Assembly: GCF_002797415.1 (NCBI RefSeq)
Contig: NZ_KZ454944.1
Location: 1,139,745 to 1,203,744, forward strand
Direction: 5' to 3'
Length of the DNA stretch: 64,000 bases
From: Bacillus alkalisoli
GTDB taxonomy: Bacteria; Bacillota; Bacilli; Bacillales; Bacillaceae_I
Of the stretch, positions 1 through 8,353 are shown piece after piece (the stretch's first letter is position 1; every line of letters starts with the position of its first letter). The notes beneath the pieces were generated by a model, which saw only the letters and a program-made list of their open reading frames with translations, did not search any database and was not told where the DNA came from. The translations under genes were made by a program, and so were the position numbers.

Positions 1-2
1 CA

Positions 3-743
3 CTAATTTTTGGAGTGGCTTTTCTAATTCCAGTGTTTCAACTTACTCGTTGGAGCGTTATGACGTTTGAAAAAATTTGGAGTGCTGAATTTATATCATT
101 AATTTTCAATTCTGTTTTTGTAGCAACTATCGCTTCCATAATTATTGTAATAATTGCATTGATTGTAGGCAACTATACACGTTTACACAAAGGTTTGATG
201 CCAAAAGTTTTTTCAAGAATTATAACACTAGGTTACTCGATTCCGGGGGCAGCAATTGCTATAGCAGTTATCACTTTATTTATGTCAATAGATGGATTTT
301 TGGCGTCTGTTACTAACTTTTTTAATATGAACACTCCAATTGTATTACGTACAACATTAGTGATGCTTGTTTCTGCTTATATCATCCGCTTCATGGCGGT
401 AGGGTATAATGCGATTGAAGCGGGTTACGAAAAAATTGGTACTAGCTTTACGGAAGCCTCTAGAAGCCTTGGAATGTCTACAGTAAAAACTTTTTATAAA
501 GTAGATGTGCCAATGTTAAAGGGACCTCTATTTGGTGGGTTTATCCTTGTTTTTGTGGATATTCTAAAAGAGCTTCCTTTAACACTTTTCTTACAACCAT
601 TTAATTTTTCAACACTTGCAACACAGGCATACAGATATGCGAGTGATGAAATGGTGCAAGAAGCGGCGTTAGCTTCAATGTTAATCATAATAGTAAGCGG
701 ATTGTGTATTTTTTACTTCCATAAAATACTGGATAATAAATAG
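3..743 (+). CDS. Iron(III) ABC transporter permease, C-terminal part
   Basis: The frame is open to the left edge, so the gene starts outside the window; the visible part is about 246 residues. It is a polytopic membrane protein with five to six hydrophobic segments. A classic permease EAA loop (EAGYEKIGTSF, then EASRSLGM) sits about 100 residues from the C-terminus and would contact the ATPase. The sequence resembles the second half of FbpB/AfuB-type iron permeases, which pass ferric iron across the membrane from a binding protein. The Fur-box-controlled ATPase gene downstream supports iron as substrate, but that is inference. Confidence 0.85.
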   Translation, partial: LIFGVAFLIPVFQLTRWSVMTFEKIWSAEFISLIFNSVFVATIASIIIVIIALIVGNYTRLHKGLMPKVFSRIITLGYSIPGAAIAIAVITLFMSIDGFLASVTNFFNMNTPIVLRTTLVMLVSAYIIRFMAVGYNAIEAGYEKIGTSFTEASRSLGMSTVKTFYKVDVPMLKGPLFGGFILVFVDILKELPLTLFLQPFNFSTLATQAYRYASDEMVQEAALASMLIIIVSGLCIFYFHKILDNK

Positions 744-792
744 GGTATGACTATCTAATTTGTAACTTTAAAATGTAAAATATAATTAACAA

Positions 793-825
793 GGCTGCCT
801 AGAAGTGCTTTCTGGCAGTCCTTTT
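793..825 (+). terminator. Rho-independent terminator after the permease gene
   Basis: A hairpin with arms CTGCC-AGAA and TTCT-GGCAG, one bulged T, is followed by CCTTTTCT. It would end permease transcription before the separately promoted ATPase gene. Confidence 0.6.
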
Positions 826-927
826 CTATGTTAAGAAACTCTATCATATGCGTTTGTATTTAATCTAAATTTTCCTTATAAAACTACAAAATTTACACAA
901 TATTAAAACGATATTAATTTTACTTCA

Positions 928-978
928 TTGACGAAAAAAAATAGCCTATGCTATAATTAATACTGAAAATCATTATCA
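928..978 (+). promoter_or_regulatory. Sigma-A promoter with overlapping Fur box
   Basis: TTGACG at 928-933 and TATAAT at 952-957 are 18 bp apart. TGAAAATCATTATCA at 964-978 matches the 7-1-7 Fur consensus TGATAATNATTATCA at all but one defined position and covers the expected transcription start. Binding there would block transcription of the ATPase gene when iron is plentiful. Confidence 0.85.
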
Positions 979-1019
979 TTGAATATATATATACAGAAAT
1001 TTTAAGAGGGGGGCAAATC

Positions 1020-2078
1020 ATGAGTTTTATACAATTACATCAAGTAACAAAATATTTTCATAATTCCAAGCAACCAGCAGTGAATTCCCTCGACTTATCA
1101 ATAAATGAAGGTGAAATTATTACATTACTTGGCCCTAGTGGATGTGGAAAAACAACAACATTGAGAATGTTAGCGGGTTTTGAACAACCATCTACTGGTA
1201 CAATTAGAGTTGGCAATGAGATAGTGTATGATCACCGTCGTTCACTTCCACCGGAAAAACGCGGAATTGGAATGGTTTTTCAAGATTACGCACTTTTCCC
1301 ACATTTAACAATAGAAAAAAATGTAGCATTTGGCTTAAATAAATATAAATCAAAAGAAAAGAAAGAACGTGTACAAGAAGTATTAGAGTTAGTTGGTCTG
1401 GCTGACTATGCAAAGAGAGTTCCAAGTGAATTATCTGGTGGACAACAACAACGTGTAGCTCTTGCTAGAGCACTTGCACCGAAACCATTAGTAGTACTGA
1501 TGGATGAGCCATTTAGTAATCTAGATGCGGGACTTAGAGAAAGAATGCGTTTTGACATTACAAACATTTTACGTAAAGCTAATACAACTGCAATTATCGT
1601 TACACATGATCAAAAAGATGCTTTCGCTGTTTCTGACCGTGTTGTAGTCATGAAAGATGGAGAAATTCAACAAGTTGCTTCACCACGCGAAATGTATCGT
1701 TGTCCGAAAAATTGCTTTGTTGCACAATTTGTAGGAAAAACGAACCTATTAACAGGAAAACTAGACCAAGACTTAAAGCATGTTCAAACTCATATAGGTA
1801 AGGTTTGTCTACCTGTAGCTACTGAAAAATCAATGGATGAAGTGAAAATCTCTATTCGTCCAGAAGGTTGTAGGCTTGTAGAAGAAGGAAAAGGACGTTA
1901 TTTTGGCGTAGTGGAACGAGTTACCTATAGCGGAGAGTATCAAGAGTTATATATAAGACTTCGTTCAGATATAAATGAAGAGCCTATGGTCTTATACGCA
2001 CCTGTAAATCAAGATATTGAAATTGGAGCTGTAGTATCATTTGATATTCAATCCGAATTAGTGGCATTAGTGGACTGA
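1020..2078 (+). CDS. Iron(III) ABC transporter ATP-binding protein
   Basis: A 352-residue ABC ATPase of the FbpC/PotA/CysA class that would power iron import with the permease to its left. Walker A is GPSGCGKTT near residue 40, the Q-loop follows in GMVFQDYALFPH, the signature is LSGGQQQR near residue 140, Walker B is VVLMDEP and the switch histidine is in VTHDQ. The last 110 residues form a TOBE-like regulatory domain. The ATG is preceded by AGAGGGGGGC. Having its own promoter and Fur box while the permease gene ends at a terminator is unusual; iron ABC genes are normally one transcript. Confidence 0.92.
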   Translation: MSFIQLHQVTKYFHNSKQPAVNSLDLSINEGEIITLLGPSGCGKTTTLRMLAGFEQPSTGTIRVGNEIVYDHRRSLPPEKRGIGMVFQDYALFPHLTIEKNVAFGLNKYKSKEKKERVQEVLELVGLADYAKRVPSELSGGQQQRVALARALAPKPLVVLMDEPFSNLDAGLRERMRFDITNILRKANTTAIIVTHDQKDAFAVSDRVVVMKDGEIQQVASPREMYRCPKNCFVAQFVGKTNLLTGKLDQDLKHVQTHIGKVCLPVATEKSMDEVKISIRPEGCRLVEEGKGRYFGVVERVTYSGEYQELYIRLRSDINEEPMVLYAPVNQDIEIGAVVSFDIQSELVALVD

Positions 2079-2095
2079 AATTAACCTTTGCACAT

Positions 2096-2120
2096 AAAAA
2101 ACCTCATACAGAGGTTTTTT
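2096..2120 (+). terminator. Terminator after the iron ABC ATPase gene
   Basis: AAAAAACCTC and GAGGTTTTTT flank a 5-base loop; the 3' arm runs into the T-tract. Confidence 0.8.
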
Positions 2121-2298
2121 ATTCTTTTATGGATGATTAAATATTCACAGGAAAAACTAATTCATGAAGCATATAATTAGTAACTTTCTTTACGAAATGC
2201 TATACTTTTCGTATGTAGTAAGAAGAAAGTTTTTCCAAGTAAATTAAAAGCTTGCTTCATCCTACGTTATATTCAACGTATATTAGGAGGTATTTGAA

Positions 2299-2613
2299 TT
2301 GGCAATTTTAAACGTAACAGACCAAAACTTTAAGCAAGAAACTGGCGAAGGTGTAGTCTTAGTAGACTTCTGGGCACCTTGGTGTGGACCTTGTAAAATG
2401 ATCGCACCTGTATTAGAAGAGTTAGATGCAGACATGGGTGACAAAGTGAAGATCGCGAAAGTTGACGTTGATGAAAACCAAGAAACAGCTGGTCAATTCG
2501 GCGTTATGAGTATCCCAACTTTATTAGTATTAAAAAATGGTGAAGTTGTAGATAAAACAGTTGGTTTCCAACCGAAAGAAGCTCTAGCTGAATTATTAAA
2601 CAAACACCTATAA
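2299..2613 (+). CDS. trxA: Thioredoxin
   Basis: A 104-residue cytoplasmic thioredoxin that reduces protein disulfides with electrons from thioredoxin reductase. The active site WCGPC lies near residues 28-32, the cis-proline in SIPTLL and the conserved FWAPW precede and follow as in the family; length is typical. The start is TTG at 2299, chosen because TAGGAGGT ends 8 bases before it. It is monocistronic: a terminator follows directly. trxA next to uvrC matches B. subtilis. Confidence 0.97.
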   Translation: MAILNVTDQNFKQETGEGVVLVDFWAPWCGPCKMIAPVLEELDADMGDKVKIAKVDVDENQETAGQFGVMSIPTLLVLKNGEVVDKTVGFQPKEALAELLNKHL

Positions 2614-2621
2614 TAAACACG

Positions 2622-2651
2622 AAAAAAGCCTAGCCTATGCTAGGCTTTTTT
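2622..2651 (+). terminator. Terminator after trxA
   Basis: AAAAAAGCCTAGC and GCTAGGCTTTTTT surround the loop CTAT; a perfect 13-bp stem. Confidence 0.92.
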
Positions 2652-2689
2652 CATTTCTTTCGTTTTTCTTGGGAATATACGGAAGTGAA

Positions 2690-2812
2690 GTTGCTGTTCA
2701 CTGTAGTAGGAGACTCCTGCGGAGAAGTGCATCAAGGTAGACCCACAGGCGCATGCTCCGAGGAGGATCCCGAGACCACCCGCGGATAGCGAGTACTACA
2801 GCGAACAGCAAC
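2690..2812. repeat. GC-rich palindromic intergenic repeat, copy 1
   Basis: A 123-bp element with 19-bp terminal inverted repeats (GTTGCTGTTCACTGTAGTA against a right arm with one mismatch). The interior carries GAGACTCCTGCGG, GACCCACAGGCGC, CGAGGAGG and CCCGCGGATAGCGA, shared with elements near 29.7 and 61.7 kb. It is much richer in G+C than the flanks and has no coding potential. It fills most of the trxA-uvrC gap. Elements of this type are scattered through many Bacillaceae genomes. Confidence 0.85.
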
Positions 2813-2956
2813 GATTAGTATCCAATACTTTATGCTTAGGTTTTAAAAAATTTCTTGGGAAATTATGTCGAACTCGGGAAGAGTTGAATGCTTCTTTTTA
2901 AAAGAAATTATGATAAAATATCGTTATGCAAAATCGAGAAGAACGGGGGGATAAGA

Positions 2957-4735
2957 GTGAACACATTAATTAAAGAAAAATTAGCCGTATTACCCGACCA
3001 ACCAGGCTGTTATTTAATGAAAGACGAACAAGGTACTATTATATATGTTGGTAAAGCCAAAGTGTTAAAAAATCGTGTTCGATCTTATTTCACGGGCTCT
3101 CATGATGGAAAAACATTAAGACTAGTCAATGAGATAGTTGACTTTGAATATATCGTCACCTCTTCTAATATTGAAGCACTTATATTAGAACTTAATTTAA
3201 TAAAAAAACATAGTCCTAAATATAACGTCATGTTAAAAGATGACAAACGATATCCGTTTATTAAAATCACATCAGATCGCCATCCTAGATTAATAATTAC
3301 TAGGAAAGTTCAAAAAGATAAAGGGAAATATTTTGGCCCATATCCAAATGTACAAGCTGCAAATGAAACAAAAAAATTATTAGATAGAATTTATCCTTTA
3401 AGAAAATGCTCTACTCTACCAGATAGAGTTTGTTTGTATTTTCATATGGGACAGTGCTTAGCACCATGTGTTGAAACAGTAACAGAAACAACAAACAAAC
3501 AAATTGTAGACGAGATTGTTCGATTTTTAAATGGTGGTTATAAAGAAATTAAACAAGAACTAACAGAAAAGATGACAACTGCAGCTGAACAACTAGATTT
3601 TGAGCGAGCAAAAGAATTTCGAGATCAAATATTACACATAGAAGCAACAATGGAAAAGCAAAAAATGGAGATGAATGATTTTGTAGATAGAGATGTATTT
3701 GGCTATGCGGTTGATAAAGGTTGGATGTGTGTTCAAGTTTTCTTTATTCGACAAGGGAAACTTATTGAGCGTGAAGCTTCTTTGTTTCCGATATACAATG
3801 AACCTGAAGAAGACTTCTTAACTTTCATTGGCCAATTTTATGATAAAGCAAGCCATTTCGTACCAAAAGAAATCTATTTACCATCTACAATTGAAATAGA
3901 ATTAGTAGAAAAGTTATTAGATACAAAAATATATCTGCCTCAACGAGGAAAGAAAAAACAGTTAGTCACTTTAGCAGAAAAAAATGCGAACGTTGCATTA
4001 AAAGAAAAATTCACATTAATAGAACGAGATGAAAATAGAACGATTAAAGCAGTTGAAAATATTGGTGCAAAGCTCGGTATTAAAGCTCCATTACGCATTG
4101 AAGCTTTTGATAACTCGAATATTCAAGGTACAGATGCAGTTTCGGCAATGGTAGTATTTATTGATGGAAAGCCTAATAAGAAAGATTATCGAAAATATAA
4201 AATTAAAACAGTAAAAGGACCTGATGATTACGAATCGATGAGAGAAGTCGTTAGAAGGCGATATTCGAGAGCGTTGAAAGAGGGATTGGCACTTCCTAAT
4301 CTTATCATTATTGATGGTGGTAAAGGGCATATCCAAGCAGTGAAAGATGTATTAGAGAATGAGTTGAATTTGTTTATTCCACTTGCAGGTTTATCGAAAG
4401 ATGAAAAACATCGAACGAGTGAACTTATTTCAGGCGATAATTTCGAATTGGTGAGATTAGATAGAAATAGCCAAGAATTTTATTTACTACAACGAATACA
4501 AGATGAAGTGCACCGCTTTGCTATCACTTTTCACCGCCAACTCCGATCTAAGTCCGTTTTTCAATCTTCTTTAGATGGGATTGAGGGTGTTGGTGAGAAG
4601 CGGAAAAAAGCATTATTGAAACATTTTGGGTCCATTACAAAAATAAAAGAAGCTTCTATAGAAGAGTTACAAAAAGCGGGAGTCCCATTAAAAGCAGCAG
4701 AAAATATTTTCCAACACTTAAGAAATGAAAATTAA
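2957..4735 (+). CDS. uvrC: UvrABC excinuclease subunit C
   Basis: UvrC makes both incisions in nucleotide excision repair after UvrB has bound the lesion. The 592 residues contain an N-terminal GIY-YIG nuclease domain ([10 protein letters not shown]), the cysteine cluster [12 protein letters not shown]...CLAPC, a UvrB-binding UVR helix near residues 200-235, an RNase H-like C-terminal nuclease ([10 protein letters not shown] and [10 protein letters not shown]) and terminal helix-hairpin-helix motifs ([18 protein letters not shown]). I start it at GTG 2957, after GGGGGG: the product then begins [18 protein letters not shown], as in homologues, rather than 23 codons earlier. Confidence 0.96.
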   Translation: MNTLIKEKLAVLPDQPGCYLMKDEQGTIIYVGKAKVLKNRVRSYFTGSHDGKTLRLVNEIVDFEYIVTSSNIEALILELNLIKKHSPKYNVMLKDDKRYPFIKITSDRHPRLIITRKVQKDKGKYFGPYPNVQAANETKKLLDRIYPLRKCSTLPDRVCLYFHMGQCLAPCVETVTETTNKQIVDEIVRFLNGGYKEIKQELTEKMTTAAEQLDFERAKEFRDQILHIEATMEKQKMEMNDFVDRDVFGYAVDKGWMCVQVFFIRQGKLIEREASLFPIYNEPEEDFLTFIGQFYDKASHFVPKEIYLPSTIEIELVEKLLDTKIYLPQRGKKKQLVTLAEKNANVALKEKFTLIERDENRTIKAVENIGAKLGIKAPLRIEAFDNSNIQGTDAVSAMVVFIDGKPNKKDYRKYKIKTVKGPDDYESMREVVRRRYSRALKEGLALPNLIIIDGGKGHIQAVKDVLENELNLFIPLAGLSKDEKHRTSELISGDNFELVRLDRNSQEFYLLQRIQDEVHRFAITFHRQLRSKSVFQSSLDGIEGVGEKRKKALLKHFGSITKIKEASIEELQKAGVPLKAAENIFQHLRNEN

Positions 4736-4805
4736 GAATTGTAACTTCTTTCATAGTTTGATATACTTTGTATGAATTTCATAATGTACAAACTTCAATC
4801 TGAAG

Positions 4806-5049
4806 TAAGATAGAGGTGCGAACTCAATGAGTATGTAGCGGGAGAAGTAAGAGCTTCTGAGAACGTTACAAAAAGGGGAGATTCGCCGAAGTAAAAAATG
4901 ACTCTTAACTTTTTTTGCTGGTTCTGCGTTTAAGAAATGTAGGACTGTCAGGTAGGTTTAATCTACTTGGAGGGCTATCTCAAGTGCGTGAACGGTTATT
5001 TTTATTTAATCTATCACAGCAATGAGAATTAGCTCATTGCTGTTTTTTT
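4806..5049 (+). promoter_or_regulatory. Lysine riboswitch (L box) of lysC
   Basis: The leader has the conserved L-box blocks in order: AGATAGAGGTGCGAAC near 4808, GAGTA near 4830, GGGGAGATTCGCCGAAGTAAAA near 4875, GGTTCTGC near 4920, TAGGACTGTCAGG near 4940 and GGAGGGCTATCT closing the first helix near 4970. An intrinsic terminator follows. Lysine binding is known to favour the terminator in this class, so aspartokinase synthesis should fall when lysine is abundant. Confidence 0.93.
5017..5049 (+). terminator. Riboswitch-controlled terminator before lysC
   Basis: CAGCAATGAG and CTCATTGCTG flank a 6-base loop and are followed by seven T. It is the expression platform of the lysine riboswitch. 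Confidence 0.9.
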
Positions 5050-5118
5050 ATTGCGAAAATTTAGCTTCCCTGTCTAACATTATGAAAAAAATTTAGTAAA
5101 TAGAAAAGGATGAATAGC

Positions 5119-6357
5119 ATGTCAATCATTGTACAAAAGTTTGGTGGAACTTCTGTTGGATCAGTAGAACGCATCCAAAATGTTGCAGAAAAAGTAATTA
5201 ATGAAGTGAAAAATGGTCACCAAGTAGTAGTAGTAGTATCTGCGATGGGTAAAACAACAGATCAATTAGTGAAACTTGCGTCAGAAATAAATGCTGAGCC
5301 AAGTAAACGTGATATGGACATGTTACTTTCTACTGGAGAGCAAATTACTATTTCATTACTTTCAATGGCGCTACAAGTAAAAGGTTATGAAGCTGTATCG
5401 CTGACTGGATGGCAAGCGGGTATCCGTACAGAGCCCGTACACGGAAACGCAAGAATTACGGATATAGAAACGGATAATGTTATAGAGCATTTAAATAATG
5501 GAAAAGTCGTTATTGTTGCAGGATTCCAAGGGATTACTTCTAATAATGAAATTACAACGCTAGGTCGTGGCGGTTCAGATACATCAGCGGTTGCTTTAGC
5601 AGCAGCATTGAAAGCTAGGAAGTGTGATATTTATACAGATGTTACTGGCGTTTTTACGACTGATCCACGATATGTAGAATCAGCCCGTAAACTACCATCA
5701 ATTTCCTACGATGAAATGTTAGAATTAGCAAATTTAGGTGCAGGCGTACTTCATCCTCGCGCAGTGGAGTTTGCGAAAAACTATGGGGTAAAGCTTGTTG
5801 TTCGTTCAAGTATGGAAAATGAAGAAGGTACAATTATTGAGGAGGAAGTTTCAATGGAAAAGAGTTTAGTAATTAGAGGGATTGCGTTTGAAGATCAAAT
5901 AACGAGAGTGACAGTTTGTGGATTACCTAATGAATTACACACATTATCAACTATTTTTACAACGCTTGCAAAACACGGAATAAATGTAGATATTATTATT
6001 CAATCTATTCTAGATAAAGATACAACAAACATTTCTTTCTCTGTAAAAACGAATGATGTGAAGGGAACAGTGGATGTGTTAGAAAACTATCGTGAGCATT
6101 TAGCCTTTACACATATTGAACAAGAGAGTAACTTAGCTAAAGTATCTATTGTAGGCTCTGGCATGATCTCCAACCCTGGTGTTGCAGCTGAAATGTTCCA
6201 GGTGTTAGCTACAGAAGGTATTCATGTGAAGATGGTTAGTACGTCAGAAATTAAAGTATCTACAGTTGTAGATGAAGAGAAAATGCTAAATGCAGTTGAA
6301 GCATTACACGTAGCGTTTGAATTAGGAGAAGGTGCGGTAGAAGAATTAAAGGCCTAA
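5119..6357 (+). CDS. lysC: Lysine-sensitive aspartokinase, alpha subunit
   Basis: Phosphorylates L-aspartate, the first step toward diaminopimelate, lysine, threonine and methionine. The 412 residues hold a kinase domain (KFGGTSVG at the N-terminus, TLGRGGSDTSA near 150, TDPR near 180) and two C-terminal ACT domains that bind the feedback inhibitor. I choose ATG 5119 because the site AAAAGGA overlaps the earlier in-frame ATG at 5110. Size and the internal second start match B. subtilis aspartokinase II. Diaminopimelate is also needed for spore cortex, fitting the sporulating lifestyle. Confidence 0.96.
   Translation: MSIIVQKFGGTSVGSVERIQNVAEKVINEVKNGHQVVVVVSAMGKTTDQLVKLASEINAEPSKRDMDMLLSTGEQITISLLSMALQVKGYEAVSLTGWQAGIRTEPVHGNARITDIETDNVIEHLNNGKVVIVAGFQGITSNNEITTLGRGGSDTSAVALAAALKARKCDIYTDVTGVFTTDPRYVESARKLPSISYDEMLELANLGAGVLHPRAVEFAKNYGVKLVVRSSMENEEGTIIEEEVSMEKSLVIRGIAFEDQITRVTVCGLPNELHTLSTIFTTLAKHGINVDIIIQSILDKDTTNISFSVKTNDVKGTVDVLENYREHLAFTHIEQESNLAKVSIVGSGMISNPGVAAEMFQVLATEGIHVKMVSTSEIKVSTVVDEEKMLNAVEALHVAFELGEGAVEELKA
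5854..6357 (+). CDS. lysC: Aspartokinase beta subunit from an internal start
   Basis: Inside lysC, TTGAGGAGGAAG (5837-5848) is a near-perfect ribosome binding site 8 bases before the in-frame ATG at 5854. The product, MEKSLVIRGIAFEDQ onward, is 167 residues and consists of the two ACT domains. In B. subtilis aspartokinase II a beta subunit is known to be made from such an internal start and to pair with alpha in an alpha2-beta2 enzyme. Confidence 0.7.
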   Translation: MEKSLVIRGIAFEDQITRVTVCGLPNELHTLSTIFTTLAKHGINVDIIIQSILDKDTTNISFSVKTNDVKGTVDVLENYREHLAFTHIEQESNLAKVSIVGSGMISNPGVAAEMFQVLATEGIHVKMVSTSEIKVSTVVDEEKMLNAVEALHVAFELGEGAVEELKA

Positions 6358-6409
6358 TTAATAGGTTTTGTAAGGTGCGAGATTGAAGACATCACGATGA
6401 AGCTCATTT

Positions 6410-6830
6410 TCAACTTGATAAGGCTGACGAAGTTCATTTCGCTCAAGAAAAAAAGAGAAAATGAACTTGATAATGCCGATGAAGTTCATTTTGCTCAAAG
6501 AAAAAAGAGAAAATGAACTTGATAAGGCTGATGAAGTTCATTTTGATCAAGGAAAAATGAGAAAGTGAACTTGATAAGGCTGATGTAGTTAAATTAGCCT
6601 CAGAATAAAGAGCCAACTTGATAAGCTCGATGAAGTTCAACTAGCCCCAGAGCCAGATGAACTTCATAAGCCCGATGAAGTTCAACTAGCCACATAAAAA
6701 AGAGCCAGATGAACTTCATAAGCTCGATGAAGTTCAACTAGCCCCAGAAAAAAGAGTCAGATGAACTTCATAAGGCTGATGAAGTTCAACTAGCCCAAGA
6801 AAAAAGCAAAAGATGAACTTCATATACAAG
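6410..6830. repeat. 52-bp tandem array of hairpin-forming units
   Basis: Eight full units and one half unit, each with a 27-base dyad (best form TGAACTTCAT, 7-base loop, ATGAAGTTCA). The dyads start at 6410, 6462, 6514, 6566, 6613, 6658, 6710, 6762 and 6814, so spacing is exactly 52 except for two shortened steps of 47 and 45 in the middle. Between dyads lie A-rich linkers such as GAAAAAAGAG. It sits between the convergent genes lysC and yslB and is not plausibly coding, since 52 is not a multiple of 3. Confidence 0.93.
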
Positions 6831-6845
6831 ATCAATAACAATAGA

Positions 6846-6889
6846 AAAAAACTGCCCAGAATCTTATAAAAATCCTGGGCAGCTCTTTT
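6846..6889. terminator. Bidirectional terminator between lysC and yslB
   Basis: CTGCCCAG at 6852 pairs with CTGGGCAG at 6875. The minus-strand exit has six T in a row, so it mainly serves yslB; the plus-strand exit CTCTTTTCTTT could serve lysC. Confidence 0.8.
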
Positions 6890-6925
6890 CTTTAACCTAT
6901 CTGACTCCGTAATAACCTATAATAA

Positions 6926-7351
6926 CTACTTATCCCACTGAACCGTAATAACTCTTTTATTTTTCTTTTTTATTTCTTCTATAGCTTCCGTTGTTTTATC
7001 TTTCATGCGCTGTATTTGCTCGGCAATGAATCCTGCTTCTAATTGGAAGGATGCATCTTTATTTACATCACATCTTCTAGCAACATATCCACCTTCTAAC
7101 ACAAACGTCATTTCATATTTCTTTTCATCCTGAATATGTAAATTTCCCCAACCTGCTTCATCGAAAAAGGAAATAATTTCATCTATAGTAGATAAAGGGA
7201 ACTTTCTTGCTAGTTGTTTACCAGACCAATACATCAACTGGGCATGATCTTTGCCGAATACTTCTGGAAGTAATACTTCACGCAATAATTCGTATCCAAA
7301 GGCGGGCACTTTAACTTTTTCTACTGTTTCGTTTATTGATTCATTACTCAT
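6926..7351 (-). CDS. yslB: YslB family protein (DUF2507)
   Basis: A 141-residue soluble protein matching the YslB family in sequence (VPAFGYELLREVLLPEVFG near the start) and in position between lysC and sdhC. It has no signal peptide or membrane segment. Its biochemical function is not known; the family fold resembles small ligand-binding or dimerisation domains, but I see no catalytic signature. The ATG is preceded by GTGGGG, a weak ribosome binding site. It is convergent with lysC and divergent from the sdh operon. Confidence 0.85.
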   Translation of the reverse strand: MSNESINETVEKVKVPAFGYELLREVLLPEVFGKDHAQLMYWSGKQLARKFPLSTIDEIISFFDEAGWGNLHIQDEKKYEMTFVLEGGYVARRCDVNKDASFQLEAGFIAEQIQRMKDKTTEAIEEIKKKNKRVITVQWDK

Positions 7352-7518
7352 AAATAATTCCCCACTTTCTTTTCACCAATCATTATTATATACCATTCCC
7401 ACTAATTTCAGAAATGAAGCAATGGAATGATTTCATTCTAGTAAAATATTATTTCCCTAGCTTATCGATGTAAGTTAATAAAAGATTTTATAAAATTACA
7501 ATTTATGCCCACCTTTCC

Positions 7519-7547
7519 TTGACGCTCGGTATACATGGGAGTAAAAT
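7519..7547 (+). promoter_or_regulatory. Promoter of the sdhCAB operon
   Basis: TTGACG at 7519 and TAAAAT at 7542 are separated by 17 bp. The transcript would carry a leader of about 150 bases before sdhC. In the rest of the yslB-sdhC gap I see no other clear element. Confidence 0.75.
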
Positions 7548-7706
7548 AAAACTTGTCGAAGAATTGTCGATAAATATGCAAAGGCTTTCATTTTATCGAA
7601 AATTTAAACAAGGATGGGCAGAGATTGAGAAGTTTTTCACTATAATAGTGAAACGGAATCTTACTAACATCTAATCTATTTTTTACACGAAAAAGGGGGT
7701 ACAGAA

Positions 7707-8315
7707 ATGGCTCAAAATAATGAATTCTTATTAAGAAGACTCCATTCACTACTAGGGGTAATTCCTGTGGGACTCTTCCTAATTCAGCATTTAGTTATTA
7801 ACTACTTTGCTACAAGAGGGCCAGAAGCTTTTAACAACGCGGCACACTTTATGGAAAACTTGCCGTTTCGTTACGTTTTAGAAATTTTTGTAATTGCACT
7901 TCCTATTTTATTCCATGCTATTTACGGATTATACATTGCATTCACTGCGAAAAACAATGTAAGTAAATATGGCTATGTACGTAACTGGATGTTCGCATTA
8001 CAACGTATCACTGGAGTTATTACATTAATATTTGTTGTATGGCACGTATGGGAAACGAGAATTGCTGCTGCACTTGGAGCAGATGTTAACTACAATATGA
8101 TGGCTGAGATTTTAGCTTCTCCAGCTATGTTCTGGTTCTATATTGTTGGTGTAATTGCAACGATTTTCCACTTTGCAAATGGCTTATGGTCATTCTTAGT
8201 AAGCTGGGGTATTACTGTAACTCCTCGTTCTCAAATGATTGCTACTTACGTAACGATTGGTATTTTCTTTGCCCTTTCTTACGTTGGAGTAAGAGCATTA
8301 CTAGCATTCGTATAA
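7707..8315 (+). CDS. sdhC: Succinate dehydrogenase cytochrome b558 subunit
   Basis: Membrane anchor of complex II that carries electrons from SdhB through two haems b to menaquinone. The 202 residues form about five transmembrane helices, with histidines in RRLHSLLG, IQHLVINY, LFHAIYG, VVWHVWE and TIFHFANG placed to ligate haem, as in the B. subtilis protein. The ATG is preceded by AAAGGGGG. First gene of sdhCAB; sdhA begins 38 bases later. Confidence 0.96.
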   Translation: MAQNNEFLLRRLHSLLGVIPVGLFLIQHLVINYFATRGPEAFNNAAHFMENLPFRYVLEIFVIALPILFHAIYGLYIAFTAKNNVSKYGYVRNWMFALQRITGVITLIFVVWHVWETRIAAALGADVNYNMMAEILASPAMFWFYIVGVIATIFHFANGLWSFLVSWGITVTPRSQMIATYVTIGIFFALSYVGVRALLAFV

Positions 8316-8353
8316 TACGCAACTAGCATTAGAAAAAGGAGTGAGTTACCAAG

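Noticed and set aside
4770-4795. TTTCATAATGTACAA upstream of the lysine riboswitch, matching the left end of the AT-rich leader element
   Set aside because: Only 15 bases match and no other part of the element is present; probably chance or an unprovable remnant.
6443-6640. Minus-strand frame in the 52-bp array
   Set aside because: It shifts frame each unit, shows no initiation site and has repeat-derived composition.
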